Assembly (NCBI RefSeq): GCF_041276405.1
Contig: NZ_JBGGGT010000002.1
Location: forward strand, 4,024,501-4,088,500
DNA length: 64,000 nucleotides
Origin: Microvirga sp. TS319
Lineage (GTDB): Bacteria; Pseudomonadota; Alphaproteobacteria; Rhizobiales; Beijerinckiaceae
Direction of reading: 5' to 3'
Shown here: piece by piece, positions 10,234 to 19,642 of the stretch
How the letters are laid out: each line of letters opens with the position of its first letter
Position numbering within the stretch: the stretch's first letter is position 1
The notes under the pieces: model-generated
The model's database searches: none
Told to the model about the DNA's origin: nothing
The model's input: the letters and a program-made list of their open reading frames with translations, nothing else
Program-made: the position numbers and the translations under genes

Positions 10234-11610
10234 TCAGGCCGCGCGGGAGAGCCGGTGCACGCGGCCGTCGTCGCCGCTCGTCTGTGTGCCGGTCTCGTCC
10301 TGCGCACGATCCATGGGGCCGCGTCGCAGGGCGACGAGGAACTTGCGCACTTCGTCGGCCAGACGGTCGCCCTGGACGGCCACCTGCCTCGACGTGTCGA
10401 GGACGGAACCCGCGAGCTGCTTGGTCTCGGCCGTGTTCTGGCTCACGCTGTGGATGTTCTCCGTGACTCCTTGCGTCCCGACCGAGGTCTGCTCGACGCT
10501 GCGCGCGATCTCGGCCGTGGCGGCGGTCTGTCCACTGATGCTCTGCGCGATACGCGACGTCGCGTGATCGATATCCGCCACGATGGTGGAGATCTCGGAC
10601 ACGGCGGACACAGCCGCCGTGGAAGCGGAGCGTAGTTCCGCAATCTCGCTGGCGATCTCGTCCGTCGCCTTGGCGGTCTGGGTGGCCAGCGCCTTCACTT
10701 CCTGGGCCACGACGGCAAAGCCGCGCCCTGCCTCGCCCGCCCGCGCGGCCTCGATGGTGGCGTTCAGCGCCAGCAGGTTGGTCTGCGACGCGATGCTGGT
10801 GATGAGGCCCACGACGGTACTGATGCGCTCGACGGCGGTGTTGAGGCTGTTGACGATGGCGCCCGTGGATTGCGCCTCCTCGGCGGCCTGCCGTGCACGC
10901 ATGGCGGAGTGGTCGGCTTCGGTTCCGATCTCCTGCGCGGAGGCGGCGAGCTGCGTGACGGCGGCAGCGACTGTCTGCACGTTGACGGCCATGTCGGCCG
11001 CGGTCGAGGCCACGAGGCTGGTGCGGTCGTCCGTGAGGGTCGCGCCTTCCTGCAGCACCGAGGACATGGTGCTCATGTCGGTGGAGGATTCCGAAAGGGT
11101 TTGGACGATCGTGTTGATGGCCTGCTCGAATTCCGCCGTCGAGTGGTTGAAGGCCGCCAGACGGCATTCGATGACGTGCGAGGCCTCGTTGATGATCGTC
11201 GCGCCGTTGAGCAGCGCACCGTGAAGTCCGTCGGGCTGGATGCGCCGGAAATACTGGTTGTTGCGCACCGCGTCCATCGCGGCCGAGGACTCGCGGATAT
11301 AGGCGTCGACCCGGTCGGTCGTATCGTTGACGGTGTCGTGCAGCTTGCCCAGGGCTCCGCCTTCCCGGCTCCCGATGATGCGGGCCTCGAAGTCGCCATG
11401 CCCGATCCGGTCGATGATGTCGGTCGCGGTCGCGATGGCGCGGTACGTGCGCAGCAGCATCACGCCGCCGAAGATGAATCCGGCATCGGCGAGGAGCACC
11501 GTGAGCGAGGGCATGGAGCCGGTGACGGCGGACGCGATGGCCTGTCCGGTGACCGCGAGCGCCGCGACGGCGAAGCCGATGCTTGCCTTAGAGAGAGAAG
11601 ACAAATTCAT
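10234..11610 (-). CDS. Methyl-accepting chemotaxis protein (Aer-like partner)
   Basis: This is a 458-residue transducer. Two membrane helices (about residues 9-30 and 34-52) are joined by a very short loop, so there is almost no periplasmic domain. A HAMP-like region ([21 protein letters not shown]) follows, then a long coiled-coil signalling domain with the conserved hairpin tip [20 protein letters not shown]. Such a receptor cannot bind external ligands and must be driven from the cytoplasm. The start at 11610 lies inside the 3' end of the PAS gene (overlap 23 bp), so the two are translationally coupled. It probably signals to CheA/CheW. Confidence 0.92.
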   Translation of the reverse strand: MNLSSLSKASIGFAVAALAVTGQAIASAVTGSMPSLTVLLADAGFIFGGVMLLRTYRAIATATDIIDRIGHGDFEARIIGSREGGALGKLHDTVNDTTDRVDAYIRESSAAMDAVRNNQYFRRIQPDGLHGALLNGATIINEASHVIECRLAAFNHSTAEFEQAINTIVQTLSESSTDMSTMSSVLQEGATLTDDRTSLVASTAADMAVNVQTVAAAVTQLAASAQEIGTEADHSAMRARQAAEEAQSTGAIVNSLNTAVERISTVVGLITSIASQTNLLALNATIEAARAGEAGRGFAVVAQEVKALATQTAKATDEIASEIAELRSASTAAVSAVSEISTIVADIDHATSRIAQSISGQTAATAEIARSVEQTSVGTQGVTENIHSVSQNTAETKQLAGSVLDTSRQVAVQGDRLADEVRKFLVALRRGPMDRAQDETGTQTSGDDGRVHRLSRAA

Positions 11611-12112
11611 CATAGCTGGCCTTGTTCGCGGTGGCGGTTTGCATGAGGTGCCGGTGGGAAGCTGCAAGCCCCTCCTTGGCATTGGGGCAGGAGGCTTCGA
11701 TGCGGGTGAGTTCGGCGTAGAACGGCGCAATGACCTTTTCCACCACGTCCCGCTTCGGAACCCGGCGGTTGGAGTGATAGCCGCAGACCTTCAGATTGCC
11801 GTCATAGGACGGCGTCACATGGGCGAAGACCCAGTAGTGATCGCCGTTGCGCGCCATGTTCTTCACATAAGCGAAGACCTCGCGGCCGTCCTGGATCGCG
11901 TCCCACAGGACCTTGAAGACCGCGCGCGGCATGTCCGGGTGACGGATCATGCTGTGCGGCTGCCCGGCGAGCTCCTTCTCGGTGTATCCGGCGATCTCGC
12001 AGAAAATCCTGTTCGTGTAGGTCAGCCTGCCTTTCAGGTCCGTTTTCGAGACGATGAAGGAATCGGGATCGAAGAAGATCTCGCGCTGAGTGGGAGTGAT
12101 CAATTGGCTCAT
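11588..12112 (-). CDS. Aer-type PAS domain protein
   Basis: This 174-residue protein consists mainly of a PAS domain of the Aer redox receptor type: [27 protein letters not shown], then [13 protein letters not shown] and [18 protein letters not shown]. Aer uses FAD bound to this fold to sense redox state. Here the PAS module is a separate protein; the C-terminal ~50 residues may form a helical link. The gene ends inside the start of the transducer downstream. I infer that the pair acts as a split energy-taxis receptor. Confidence 0.9.
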   Translation of the reverse strand: MSQLITPTQREIFFDPDSFIVSKTDLKGRLTYTNRIFCEIAGYTEKELAGQPHSMIRHPDMPRAVFKVLWDAIQDGREVFAYVKNMARNGDHYWVFAHVTPSYDGNLKVCGYHSNRRVPKRDVVEKVIAPFYAELTRIEASCPNAKEGLAASHRHLMQTATANKASYDEFVFSL

Positions 12113-12169
12113 CTACGGCGTTAGAGGAGTGGCGACGGCCTGCCTGGCCCCGCCTATCAAACGCGCCTT

Positions 12170-12192
12170 CTCGCAAAGCTAGCTTGTGCGAG
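12170..12192. terminator. Candidate stem-loop after the hydroxyproline dehydratase gene
   Basis: CTCGCAAAGCT and AGCTTGTGCGAG form an almost perfect 11-bp stem with one bulge and no real loop. It lies between the minus-strand lhpI-like gene stop (12223) and the PAS gene start (12112). No clear U-run follows, so a terminator is only likely. Confidence 0.4.
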
Positions 12193-12222
12193 GCTGAGCT
12201 TCCTCCCTGAGAGCCGGAACGC

Positions 12223-13965
12223 TTATTGCGCAAGCAGCCAGGAGGGCCGCCTGCCGTCGGCGATGCCCGTCGCGGCCGCCTCGACGCAGGCCTCGAGACT
12301 TCCGAAGTGGAAGCGCCGTCCGGTGAGTCCGGGACCGTAATGGGCGTATTTGCCGGAATTGGTCATGATCGTCCTCGCGTGCGGCGGGATCACCGGCTCG
12401 ATGATCATGCACCAGCAGGTATCCGTGACGATCTGAATGCCGAATTGCTCCAGCTCCGCCAGAATGCCGGCCTCGCGCACCCGGTCGTAAGTGGCGCGCC
12501 CGCAGGTGACGACCATCGTCACGTCCTTGTGCCTCGCGCGGCCCCGGCACAGGGCCGCGAGCCTCTCGCATTCGCCAACGGAGAAGTGCGGATTGCCGAG
12601 CGACACGAGATCGACGGATGCGTCCTGTGCATTGTCGAGTTCGCTCCAGCTCCGCGCGAGGTCCTCGATGCCGACGTCGAGCGCCGGAACGGCGGCCCCG
12701 CCGGTCGCCTCCTCCACGCTCGCGGCCTCGGGCGTCACGCCGACGATATGGAACATCGGCGCGCTCGACGTGGTCGCGAAGGCGGCCCCGAAGGCCTTCA
12801 GGTCGTCCTGCGAGGGCGAAGCCTTTTCCAACCCGACGATCACGGGAATCCGGTTCGCCGCCAGGAGCCCCACATGGTAGCCGATGAGCGGGTAGAACGA
12901 ATCGTCGAGCCCGTCGAGCGCCGGAAGATTGATGCGCAGAGCGGCACGGCGGCCGCTCTCGACATGGCACCCGGCCAGCGGCGCGCGGCCGGTGAGCGCG
13001 ATGCAGATGTCCAGATAATCGGGATATTTCATCGTGCGCGCGCCGAGCACGCTGTTGGCAAAGACGACGGCGTTGGATTCCGCCCAGACGATCTGCTCGC
13101 CTCGTGCCGGAGCGCTGTCGAGGAGATAGGGCGCGCAGGTGAAGGTCGGTCTCGCGCCCATGTCCACATAGGCGTCGCCGAGCTGACTCGCGGGTTCTCC
13201 GAAGGCGGGATCGATGCCCTGCGCCCGCCAGCGGCGATGATCGACCGAGATGGAATTGAGCGTCGTCGGCACGGCGACCCTTCCGCCCCAGTCTCGCAGC
13301 CGCTGCGCGAACCGGAGCGAGCCCGGCCCGGTATAGATGCAGCCGTCGATATGGGCCTGGGTCACGTCGATCAGGCGGTCGGCCCCCTGCAGTTCCGCCA
13401 TGCGCAGGACGATGTTCATCGCCACCTGTGCGGCCTTGCCGTGCGCGCCGTCCAGGAAGGCCCTGTCGGCTTGCGTCAGCTCCATGCGGGAGGCGGGCGG
13501 CGCGGCCGGTCCGCGATCGTCCGACACGGCGCTGAGCTCCTCGGGCCGCTCCGCGCATGCGACGCGGGCGCCGTCGACGCGCGCATGGCGTGCCGCCGTC
13601 ACCCGGCGGAAATCCTTCGGGTCGAGGATGACGACGGGAATCGACTGCCCGAAGACCTCTTCGGCGATCACGACGCCCAGGGTCAGGATGTCGTCCGCCC
13701 GCTCGACCACCATGGCGGCGGGCCCCTTGCCGTTGAGGAGCAGTTCGAGGATCACGCCGCTGCCCGAGCAGGAGCCGCGCCCGCCCGGGATGGCGAGGAT
13801 CTTGCCCGTGAGGATCCGGCCGCTCAAGGGGTGGTGGCGGTCGATCACCTCGCCGGTGACCGGATCGACACCTCCCCAGAAGCTCAGCTCCACATCGCTG
13901 GAAATGACCTCGCCTGTGGCCTTGCCACGAACGAAGGCGATACCCGAGAAGACAGCTTCGTTCAT
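12223..13965 (-). CDS. lhpI: Aconitase X, probable cis-3-hydroxy-L-proline dehydratase
   Basis: This is a 580-residue single-chain aconitase X. The N-terminal ~140 residues are the small swivel domain (DUF126; SGRILTGKILAIPGGRGSCSGSG). The rest is the large domain (DUF521; HIDGCIYTGPGSLRFAQRL, PTTLNSISVDHRRW). Cysteines in DGCIYTG, FTCAPY, AGCHVESG, VTCGRATYD and DTCWCM could bind the iron-sulfur cluster. Characterised bacterial AcnX enzymes dehydrate cis-3-hydroxy-L-proline to pyrroline-2-carboxylate. Neighbouring pyrroline-2-carboxylate reductase and ProR-family dehydratase genes on the same strand support that role. Confidence 0.88.
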   Translation of the reverse strand: MNEAVFSGIAFVRGKATGEVISSDVELSFWGGVDPVTGEVIDRHHPLSGRILTGKILAIPGGRGSCSGSGVILELLLNGKGPAAMVVERADDILTLGVVIAEEVFGQSIPVVILDPKDFRRVTAARHARVDGARVACAERPEELSAVSDDRGPAAPPASRMELTQADRAFLDGAHGKAAQVAMNIVLRMAELQGADRLIDVTQAHIDGCIYTGPGSLRFAQRLRDWGGRVAVPTTLNSISVDHRRWRAQGIDPAFGEPASQLGDAYVDMGARPTFTCAPYLLDSAPARGEQIVWAESNAVVFANSVLGARTMKYPDYLDICIALTGRAPLAGCHVESGRRAALRINLPALDGLDDSFYPLIGYHVGLLAANRIPVIVGLEKASPSQDDLKAFGAAFATTSSAPMFHIVGVTPEAASVEEATGGAAVPALDVGIEDLARSWSELDNAQDASVDLVSLGNPHFSVGECERLAALCRGRARHKDVTMVVTCGRATYDRVREAGILAELEQFGIQIVTDTCWCMIIEPVIPPHARTIMTNSGKYAHYGPGLTGRRFHFGSLEACVEAAATGIADGRRPSWLLAQ

Positions 13966-13981
13966 GGCATTTCCTTATCCT

Positions 13982-14121
13982 TAGCGCATCGTGCGGACCC
14001 AGCAGGCCGCGCTGGCGAAAAGTGGGCCCGGTTTTTCGCCAGAACGATGCGCTCGTTCCAGGAAGGGGGCATCGGATTCAATCCCAAAAGTGGATTCCAC
14101 TTTTCACGTCCGATGCTCTAG
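13982..14121. repeat. Composite palindromic repeat (copy E)
   Basis: This is nearly identical to the copy at 2049-2185: a GCATCGTGCGGACC...AACGATGCGC palindrome followed by a GGCATCGG...CCGATGCTCTAG palindrome. Its terminal CTA is the stop codon of the minus-strand reductase gene. Confidence 0.85.
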
Positions 14122-15134
14122 TGCGGCAGGAGAGCCTGCAGGTCGTCATAGAGGGCCTTCGGGATGCGCACCCCGTTCGCCTTGCTGCGCTCCCGGGCCT
14201 CGTAGCGCCGCTGCGAGGGAAGGCGCGCGCCCTGGCCGACGATGGCGTCGAACATCTTTTCCGCGCGGGCCACGTGCTGCTCCGCATCGGCTCCCAGGAA
14301 CACCTTGGGATCGAAGGCGAGGATCAGCTCGCCATGGCAGGGGGCGGCGCCCACGCCCTCGTCGAAGGCCATGGATTCCGCGCTCGTCATGTCGCCGATC
14401 AGGGGGCCGGCCATGAGCTCGATCATCGCCGACAGCGCCGAGCCCTTGTGGCCCCCGAAGGTGAGCATTGCGCCTGCAAGCGCCGCCGTCGCATCGGTGG
14501 TGGGATGACCCTCGGCGTCGATGGCCCAGCCGGTGGGAATGGGCTTGCCCGCGCGCCGGTGCAGCTCGATCTCGCCGCGCGCGATGGCGCTGGTAGCGAA
14601 GTCGAACACGAAGGGCGGCCCATCGGGGCGCGGCCAGGCGAAGGCGATCGGATTCGTGCCGAACACGGGCTTCTTGCCGCCCGCCGGCGCAACCCAGCTG
14701 TGGCTCGGCGTCATGGCGAGTGCTACGAGCCCGTCCTGGCTGATCGCCTCGACCTCTGGCCAGAGGGCCGAGAAATGATAGCAGTTGTTGATCGCCAGGG
14801 CGGCAAGGCCCGTCCGGCGCGCCTTCTCGACGAGCAGCGGCCTGCCGCGCTCGAAGGCGAGCGGCGAGAAGCCGAACCGGGCGTCGACGCGCACGACGGC
14901 GGGTGCATGGTCCACCACGTCCGGCACGGCGTTCGGATCGACCTTACCCTCCTTCACGGAGCGCACGCAGCCGAGCAGGCGGTACACGCCGTGGGAATGG
15001 CACTCGTCGCGCTGGCCGGCATGGACGACGCTCGCGATGGCCTGCGCATGCTCGTCGGACAGACCGCCCGCCTTCAGGACGTCGATGCTGAGACGCCGGA
15101 CCTCGTCCAACGAAAGGGAAACTTCTTCGCTCAT
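14118..15134 (-). CDS. lhpD: Ldh2-family delta-1-pyrroline-2-carboxylate reductase (probable)
   Basis: This is a 338-residue NAD(P)H-dependent oxidoreductase of the malate/L-lactate dehydrogenase 2 family. Family marks include the H-S-H-G segment DECHSHGVYRLLG, NNCYHFSALWPEVE and GTNPIAFAWPR. In hydroxyproline clusters this family reduces pyrroline-2-carboxylate, the product of both 3-hydroxyproline dehydratases, to L-proline. It lies between the two dehydratase genes on the same strand, which fits. Malate or ureidoglycolate dehydrogenase would be the alternatives without context. Confidence 0.82.
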   Translation of the reverse strand: MSEEVSLSLDEVRRLSIDVLKAGGLSDEHAQAIASVVHAGQRDECHSHGVYRLLGCVRSVKEGKVDPNAVPDVVDHAPAVVRVDARFGFSPLAFERGRPLLVEKARRTGLAALAINNCYHFSALWPEVEAISQDGLVALAMTPSHSWVAPAGGKKPVFGTNPIAFAWPRPDGPPFVFDFATSAIARGEIELHRRAGKPIPTGWAIDAEGHPTTDATAALAGAMLTFGGHKGSALSAMIELMAGPLIGDMTSAESMAFDEGVGAAPCHGELILAFDPKVFLGADAEQHVARAEKMFDAIVGQGARLPSQRRYEARERSKANGVRIPKALYDDLQALLPH

Positions 15135-15197
15135 ACCTTGTACCTTGCCTTGCCTTGTTCCATTCGGTTCCGTTGATTTTGCGAAAGCGGATGCTTC

Positions 15198-16226
15198 TTA
15201 CATCTGCGGCCAGGTATCCGACAACCGATAGCCGGCCGGCCACGGATCTTCGGGATCGAGCATGTGCTGGTGGGTGCCCGTGATCCAGGCGCGTCCGGAG
15301 ATCATCGGGATGATGCCGGGCCTGCCGCCCACCGTCACCTCGGCCTCGATGCGGCAGATGAACTCGGAATCGATGATCGAGCGGCCGACGAAGCCGTCGC
15401 CCACCTTCAGGATGCCGCGCGCATGAAGCACCGCCATGCGGGCCGAGCAGCCCGTGCCGGTCGGCGAGCGGTCGATCTTGCCGGGGCGCACCACGACGGC
15501 GTTGGCCCCGTGCGCGACGCCGTCCCGATCGACGAGCGGCGCCGCGATCTGGCAGAACGAAATGTGGTTCCAGCCCGGAAGCTCGGGATGCCGGAAGCCG
15601 ATCTGCTCATTGGCCGCGCGGGTGATCTTCACGCCGATCTCCGCCAGGTCCTTGGCCTCGTCGGGGCGGATCGCGAAACCGAGCGCCTTCGCGTCCGCGA
15701 TCACGAAGCTGTCGCCGCCATAGGCGGTGTCGACCGTGAGCGTGCCCACGCCTGCGACTTCGAGCTTCACGTCGAGCTTGTCGGCGAAGGAGGGCACGTT
15801 GCGGACCCTGATCCGCTCGGCCTTGCCGTTCCGGCATTCTGCTTCGACTTCGATCAGGCCGCCCGGCGGTTCGAGAACCATGCGGGTGATCGGCTCCTGC
15901 ATGGGAATGATGCCGGTGTCGAGCAGAACGGTGGACACGCAGATGGAATTCGAGCCCGACATGGGCGGCGTATCGGCCGGCTCCATGATGATCCAGCCCA
16001 TCTGAGCCCGGGGGTTCTTCGGCGGCACGAGGAGGTTCACGTGACGGAAGACGCCGCCGCGCGGTTCGTTGAGCACGAAATTGCGCAGCGTCTCGTCCTC
16101 GGCGATGAAGCGCGACTGCTCCCAGATCGTGTCGCCGGGCGGCGGCGCGACCCCACCCACGATGACGTCGCCCACCTCCCCTTCCGCGTGGCAACTGACG
16201 ACATGAACGACTTTCGACGTGCGCAT
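15198..16226 (-). CDS. lhpH: Proline racemase-family trans-3-hydroxy-L-proline dehydratase (probable)
   Basis: This is a 342-residue ProR-superfamily enzyme. At the first catalytic position, where racemases and epimerases have Cys in MCGH, it has Ser90 ([11 protein letters not shown]). At the second it has Thr256 in DRSPTGTG instead of Cys. Loss of the second Cys is the mark of dehydratases rather than epimerases. trans-3-hydroxy-L-proline dehydration to pyrroline-2-carboxylate is the likely reaction. The start at 16226 ([10 protein letters not shown]) gives the family length. It sits between the reductase and the ABC transporter. Confidence 0.83.
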   Translation of the reverse strand: MRTSKVVHVVSCHAEGEVGDVIVGGVAPPPGDTIWEQSRFIAEDETLRNFVLNEPRGGVFRHVNLLVPPKNPRAQMGWIIMEPADTPPMSGSNSICVSTVLLDTGIIPMQEPITRMVLEPPGGLIEVEAECRNGKAERIRVRNVPSFADKLDVKLEVAGVGTLTVDTAYGGDSFVIADAKALGFAIRPDEAKDLAEIGVKITRAANEQIGFRHPELPGWNHISFCQIAAPLVDRDGVAHGANAVVVRPGKIDRSPTGTGCSARMAVLHARGILKVGDGFVGRSIIDSEFICRIEAEVTVGGRPGIIPMISGRAWITGTHQHMLDPEDPWPAGYRLSDTWPQM

Positions 16227-16294
16227 TGAACTCTCCGGGTCAGAGATGGGGTTTGGAACGGGGAGGCCGACGCGGATCGCGCCGCCCGTCGCTC

Positions 16295-17023
16295 TCAGAG
16301 AACGGATTTCAGGAACTCGATCGTCTCGGGCTTCTGCGGGTGTCCGATCACCTCTTCGGGCGTGCCGATCTCGTGGATCAGGCCCTTGTGGAAGAAGGCC
16401 ACCCGGTCGGAGACATCGCGCGCGAAGCGGATCTCGTGGGTGACGAGGATCATGGTCATGCCCTCTTCGGAGAGCATCTTCAACGTGTCCAGCACCTCGC
16501 CGACGAGCTGCGGATCGAGCGCGGAAGTCACTTCGTCGAAAAGCATGTAGTCGGGCGACATGGCGAGCGCGCGCGCGATGGCCATGCGCTGCTGCTGGCC
16601 GCCGGAGAGCCTGGACGGGTACACCTTCAGCTTCTCGCCGAGGCCCACATGGGTGAGCTGCCTGACGGCGATTTCCTCTGCCTCCCGCTTGCTCTTGCCC
16701 AGAACCTTGCGGAGCGCGAGCATCACGTTCTCGAGGACGGTGAGGTGCGGAAAGGCGTTCCACTGCTGGAACACGATGCCGATCCTCTGGCGCAGCTTGT
16801 TGAGATCCGTGCCGCGCGCATGGACGTCGATGCCGTCGACGAGGATCTGCCCGCCCTGGATCGGCTCGAGGCCGTTGATGCACATGAGCATCGTGGACTT
16901 GCCCGAGCCCGAGCCCCCGATGACGGACAGGACCTCGCCCTTCTGAACCGTGAGGCTGACGCCTTTCAGCACCTCGAGGGCACCGAAGGATTTCCGAACG
17001 TCCTTTAACTCAATCATTTTCAC
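16295..17023 (-). CDS. Polar amino acid ABC transporter ATP-binding protein
   Basis: This is a 242-residue ATPase of the GlnQ/HisP class. Walker A is GGSGSGKST, the signature is LSGGQQQR, Walker B is [13 protein letters not shown] and the switch is LVTHEI. It overlaps the upstream permease gene by 14 bp, so the subunits are co-translated. With the two permeases and the binding protein it forms an importer; hydroxyproline isomers or proline betaine-like compounds are the likely substrates from context. Confidence 0.92.
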   Translation of the reverse strand: MKMIELKDVRKSFGALEVLKGVSLTVQKGEVLSVIGGSGSGKSTMLMCINGLEPIQGGQILVDGIDVHARGTDLNKLRQRIGIVFQQWNAFPHLTVLENVMLALRKVLGKSKREAEEIAVRQLTHVGLGEKLKVYPSRLSGGQQQRMAIARALAMSPDYMLFDEVTSALDPQLVGEVLDTLKMLSEEGMTMILVTHEIRFARDVSDRVAFFHKGLIHEIGTPEEVIGHPQKPETIEFLKSVL

Positions 17024-17663
17024 GCCACCGCTTTTCGAGCCGCGCCCCGAGCCGGGCGATCGGGAAGCTCATGAGGAAATAGATCAGGCCTGCAATCGAC
17101 AAAACGAAGAGCGGCTCCTGGATACGCGTCACGATGACCTGCGACGACCGCAGGAGCTCGACGATGCCGATCCAGAGGACGAGCGCCGAATCCTTCATAA
17201 CGCCGAGCGTGAGGCCGATCCAGCTCGGGAGCGCGACGCGCATGGCCATGGGAAAGACGATGCTCGTCAGATCCTGAGTGTAGGTCATGCCGAGCGAACG
17301 GGCCGCCCGGCGGGTCGTCGGCGGCACGGCGAGGATGCCGCCGCGCACGATTTCCGCGCAATAGGCCGCCGTGTAGAGCGCAAGCACCACGCAGCCCACC
17401 GTGAACGCCGTCACGTTGAGCTTGAGGATGGACTTGAACGAATTGGCGAGCACGAACTGGATCAGGAGCGGCACCGAACGGAGGATGTCCAGCACGAAGC
17501 CGACCGGAATGTTCAGCCACCACGGCGCGGAGGCGCGCACGAGACCGAAGAGCATCCCCAAGATGGTGCCGCCCAGAACGGCCCAGAAGGTGATGGCAAT
17601 CGTCGTTCCCGCGCCCTGAAGGAGGAACAGGAAGTCGTTCCAGGTGAGGCTTGTCTCGAACAT
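17010..17663 (-). CDS. Amino acid ABC transporter permease
   Basis: This is a 217-residue His/Glu/Gln-type inner membrane permease with about five helices. The cytoplasmic EAA-like loop reads RGGILAVPPTTRRAARSLGMTY in order, where it contacts the ATPase. It lies 10 bp after the second permease gene and overlaps the ATPase gene. Confidence 0.9.
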   Translation of the reverse strand: MFETSLTWNDFLFLLQGAGTTIAITFWAVLGGTILGMLFGLVRASAPWWLNIPVGFVLDILRSVPLLIQFVLANSFKSILKLNVTAFTVGCVVLALYTAAYCAEIVRGGILAVPPTTRRAARSLGMTYTQDLTSIVFPMAMRVALPSWIGLTLGVMKDSALVLWIGIVELLRSSQVIVTRIQEPLFVLSIAGLIYFLMSFPIARLGARLEKRWREND

Positions 17664-17673
17664 CGTCGTCTCC

Positions 17674-18339
17674 TCAGTACCGGAACAGGCGCCAGGCGAA
17701 GAGGCGCGACGAGAGCGTGATGAGCTTGGCCATGAGGTAATAGATGACGGCCGCGATGGCGAAGAACTCGAAGGTCCGGAAGGTGCGCACGTTCAGATCC
17801 TGCGTGACGCCCGTGAGGTCCGTGTTGAGGCCGACCGTGACGCCCAGCGACGTCATCAGGAGCGCCCAGACCATCTGGTTGGACATGGGATAGAAGACGA
17901 TCCGGAACATCTGCGGCAGGACGATGAGGCGAAACGCCTGCGGCGCACTCATGCCGAGGGAGCGCGCGGCGCGCGTCTGTGTGTCCGGGATGGCGCGAAG
18001 GCCGCCGCGGAAGGTCTCCGCGAGATAGCCAGCGTTGTTGAAGGCGATGCCCGCCAGAAGCGCCACGTAGGAATCGAGATGGATGCCGAAGGAGCCCAGG
18101 CCGAAATACGTCATGTAGACCTGGAACAGGGCCGGCGTGTTGCGCGCGAGTTCCACCCAGCCGGTCGAAAAGCCGTAGAAGAGCTTGTTGTTCGACTGGC
18201 GGCCGAGCGCCAGAAACACGGCCAGGATGACGCCGATCACCATCGACAGCACGGCGATCTGGAGCGAGACAAATGCACCTGCCAGCATGTCTGGCAGAGC
18301 ATTCAGAGCCGGGCGCCAGTGAAAGGTATAATTCAGCAT
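17674..18339 (-). CDS. Amino acid ABC transporter permease
   Basis: This is a 221-residue permease of the same class as its neighbour, with the EAA-like loop RGGLRAIPDTQTRAARSLGM and about five membrane helices. The paired, non-identical permeases point to a heterodimeric channel. It is the first membrane gene after the binding-protein gene. Confidence 0.9.
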   Translation of the reverse strand: MLNYTFHWRPALNALPDMLAGAFVSLQIAVLSMVIGVILAVFLALGRQSNNKLFYGFSTGWVELARNTPALFQVYMTYFGLGSFGIHLDSYVALLAGIAFNNAGYLAETFRGGLRAIPDTQTRAARSLGMSAPQAFRLIVLPQMFRIVFYPMSNQMVWALLMTSLGVTVGLNTDLTGVTQDLNVRTFRTFEFFAIAAVIYYLMAKLITLSSRLFAWRLFRY

Positions 18340-18414
18340 GAAGGCGTGCCCCAGAACGGAACAAAATCAAAACGGCCGAGGGCCATGCATGGCCCTCGGC
18401 CCTGTGCGGAACGA

Positions 18415-19221
18415 TCAGTAATAGACGCCCTTCACGGTCAGGTCCGGGGCCTCGCCGCCGACCCACTTCTGGAACAGTTCCTTGTAGCGGCCGGTGCGGA
18501 CCTGCTGGTTCACGAAGAGGTTGAGGTAGTTGAGAAGGCCCTGCTCCTGGCGCAGGCCGATGAGCGAGACGTAATCGGTGACGTAGGGCGCATCGCCCTT
18601 CACCACGAAGCCCTTGTACTTGCCGGACTTGGCGACGGAATGCGCAACCGTGTTCGTCACGACCGTCGCGTCGATCTGGCCCTGGGAGAGCGCGAGGAAC
18701 ACGTCGGCCTGGGTCTGGTAGGGACGGAACGATCCGGTGCCCCACGCCTTCACGTCCTTCTCGAGCGCGATCGCCTCGAACGTGCCGGAGGTCGAACCGG
18801 TCTTCCTGCCCTTGAGGCTCTCATAGGCGTCGATGCCCGTGTCGTCGCGGGTGAGAACGACCATCTTGAAGGCGAAATAGGGGATCGAGAAGCCGATGGT
18901 CTTGGCGCGCTCGAGCGTGTCGGAGGTCGAGGCGACGCCCACATCCGCGCGATCCGAGACGAGAGCCGGAATGCGGTCCGGGAACGGCGTTTCGACGATC
19001 TCGGCCTTCACGCCGAGGGCCTTCGCGAGGTCGTTGCAGGTATCGACGTCGAAGCCGATGGGCTGGTTCTTGTCGTCGCGTGAGCCCATGGGCGGGAAGT
19101 CGAGCGTCACTGCGCAGCGCAGCACGCCGGAGGCGATGATATCGTCGAGCTTGTCCGCCTTGGCCGGCATGGCGGCGATCATGCCGAGAAGAAGTGCGGC
19201 CGCTGTTGTCCTCAGTTTCAT
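18415..19221 (-). CDS. Periplasmic amino acid-binding protein of the ABC transporter
   Basis: This is a 268-residue SBP_bac_3 protein. A signal peptide (residues 1-22, ending AMPAKA) is followed by LRCAVTLDFPPMGSRDDKNQPIGFDVDTCNDLAKALG, the standard ligand-binding lobe start, given here in pieces of the natural sequence. The start at 19221 (MKLRTT) places the signal peptide at the N-terminus. It is the first gene of the importer and has the likely operator and promoter just upstream. Confidence 0.9.
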   Translation of the reverse strand: MKLRTTAAALLLGMIAAMPAKADKLDDIIASGVLRCAVTLDFPPMGSRDDKNQPIGFDVDTCNDLAKALGVKAEIVETPFPDRIPALVSDRADVGVASTSDTLERAKTIGFSIPYFAFKMVVLTRDDTGIDAYESLKGRKTGSTSGTFEAIALEKDVKAWGTGSFRPYQTQADVFLALSQGQIDATVVTNTVAHSVAKSGKYKGFVVKGDAPYVTDYVSLIGLRQEQGLLNYLNLFVNQQVRTGRYKELFQKWVGGEAPDLTVKGVYY

Positions 19222-19294
19222 CGTTCGTCCTCTGATTGTTGCGTCTCCGACGCCCGGCAATCTCACCCGAGGTCAGGTGACGCAACATCCGCAT

Positions 19295-19306
19295 ATTGGA
19301 TACAAT
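19295..19306. promoter_or_regulatory. Candidate GntR/FCD operator before the ABC transporter
   Basis: ATTGGATACAAT is a near-perfect palindrome (its reverse complement is ATTGTATCCAAT) lying within a wider CATATTG...CAATATG inverted repeat (19292-19316). TTGnATnCAA-like sites are typical of FadR/VanR-type GntR regulators. A related site occurs at 23068-23079, next to the GntR gene. Confidence 0.5.
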
Positions 19307-19414
19307 TTGCAATATGAAATGTGTTTCACTACGCCTAATGTCTGAGCGACTGTGCCCAGAGATCAGCCAAAAGAATGAGACAAACATCCTCGAAGGCGCA
19401 GCTCTCGAGGCGCG

Positions 19415-19554
19415 CTAGCGCATCGTGCGGACCCGGCGGGTCGCGCTGGCAAAAAGTGGCCCCGGTTTCTCGCAACCACGATGCGCTTTTTCCAAGAAGA
19501 GGACATCGGATGGAATTCCAAAAGTGCAGATCCACTTCCCGCGTCCGATGCTCT
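19415..19554. repeat. Composite palindromic repeat (copy F)
   Basis: It has the same two-part structure as the copies at 2049 and 13982: CTAGCGCATCGTGCGGACC...CACGATGCGC, then GGACATCGG...GCGTCCGATGCTCT. Confidence 0.85.
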
Positions 19555-19642
19555 GGAACCGGTCGCATGCGTCACCACGCCGGACGCGTCTTCGAAGGCA
19601 TCTTAGCGAAGCGCAACGGCGTGCTTCGCCTTGAGGGTCACA

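Larger units (their letters stand above)
19222..19642. other. Promoter region of the ABC transporter plus repeat, no gene
   Basis: The transporter end is AT-rich for this genome (19285-19330) and holds a candidate GntR operator at 19295-19306. A composite palindromic repeat fills 19415-19554. The rest, up to the stop of the minus-strand oxidase gene at 19643, shows no coding or RNA signal that I can support. Confidence 0.5.

Noticed and set aside
12226..14121. 631-codon plus-strand frame opposite the aconitase X gene
   Set aside because: It is antisense to a clearly conserved enzyme and its product is low-complexity.
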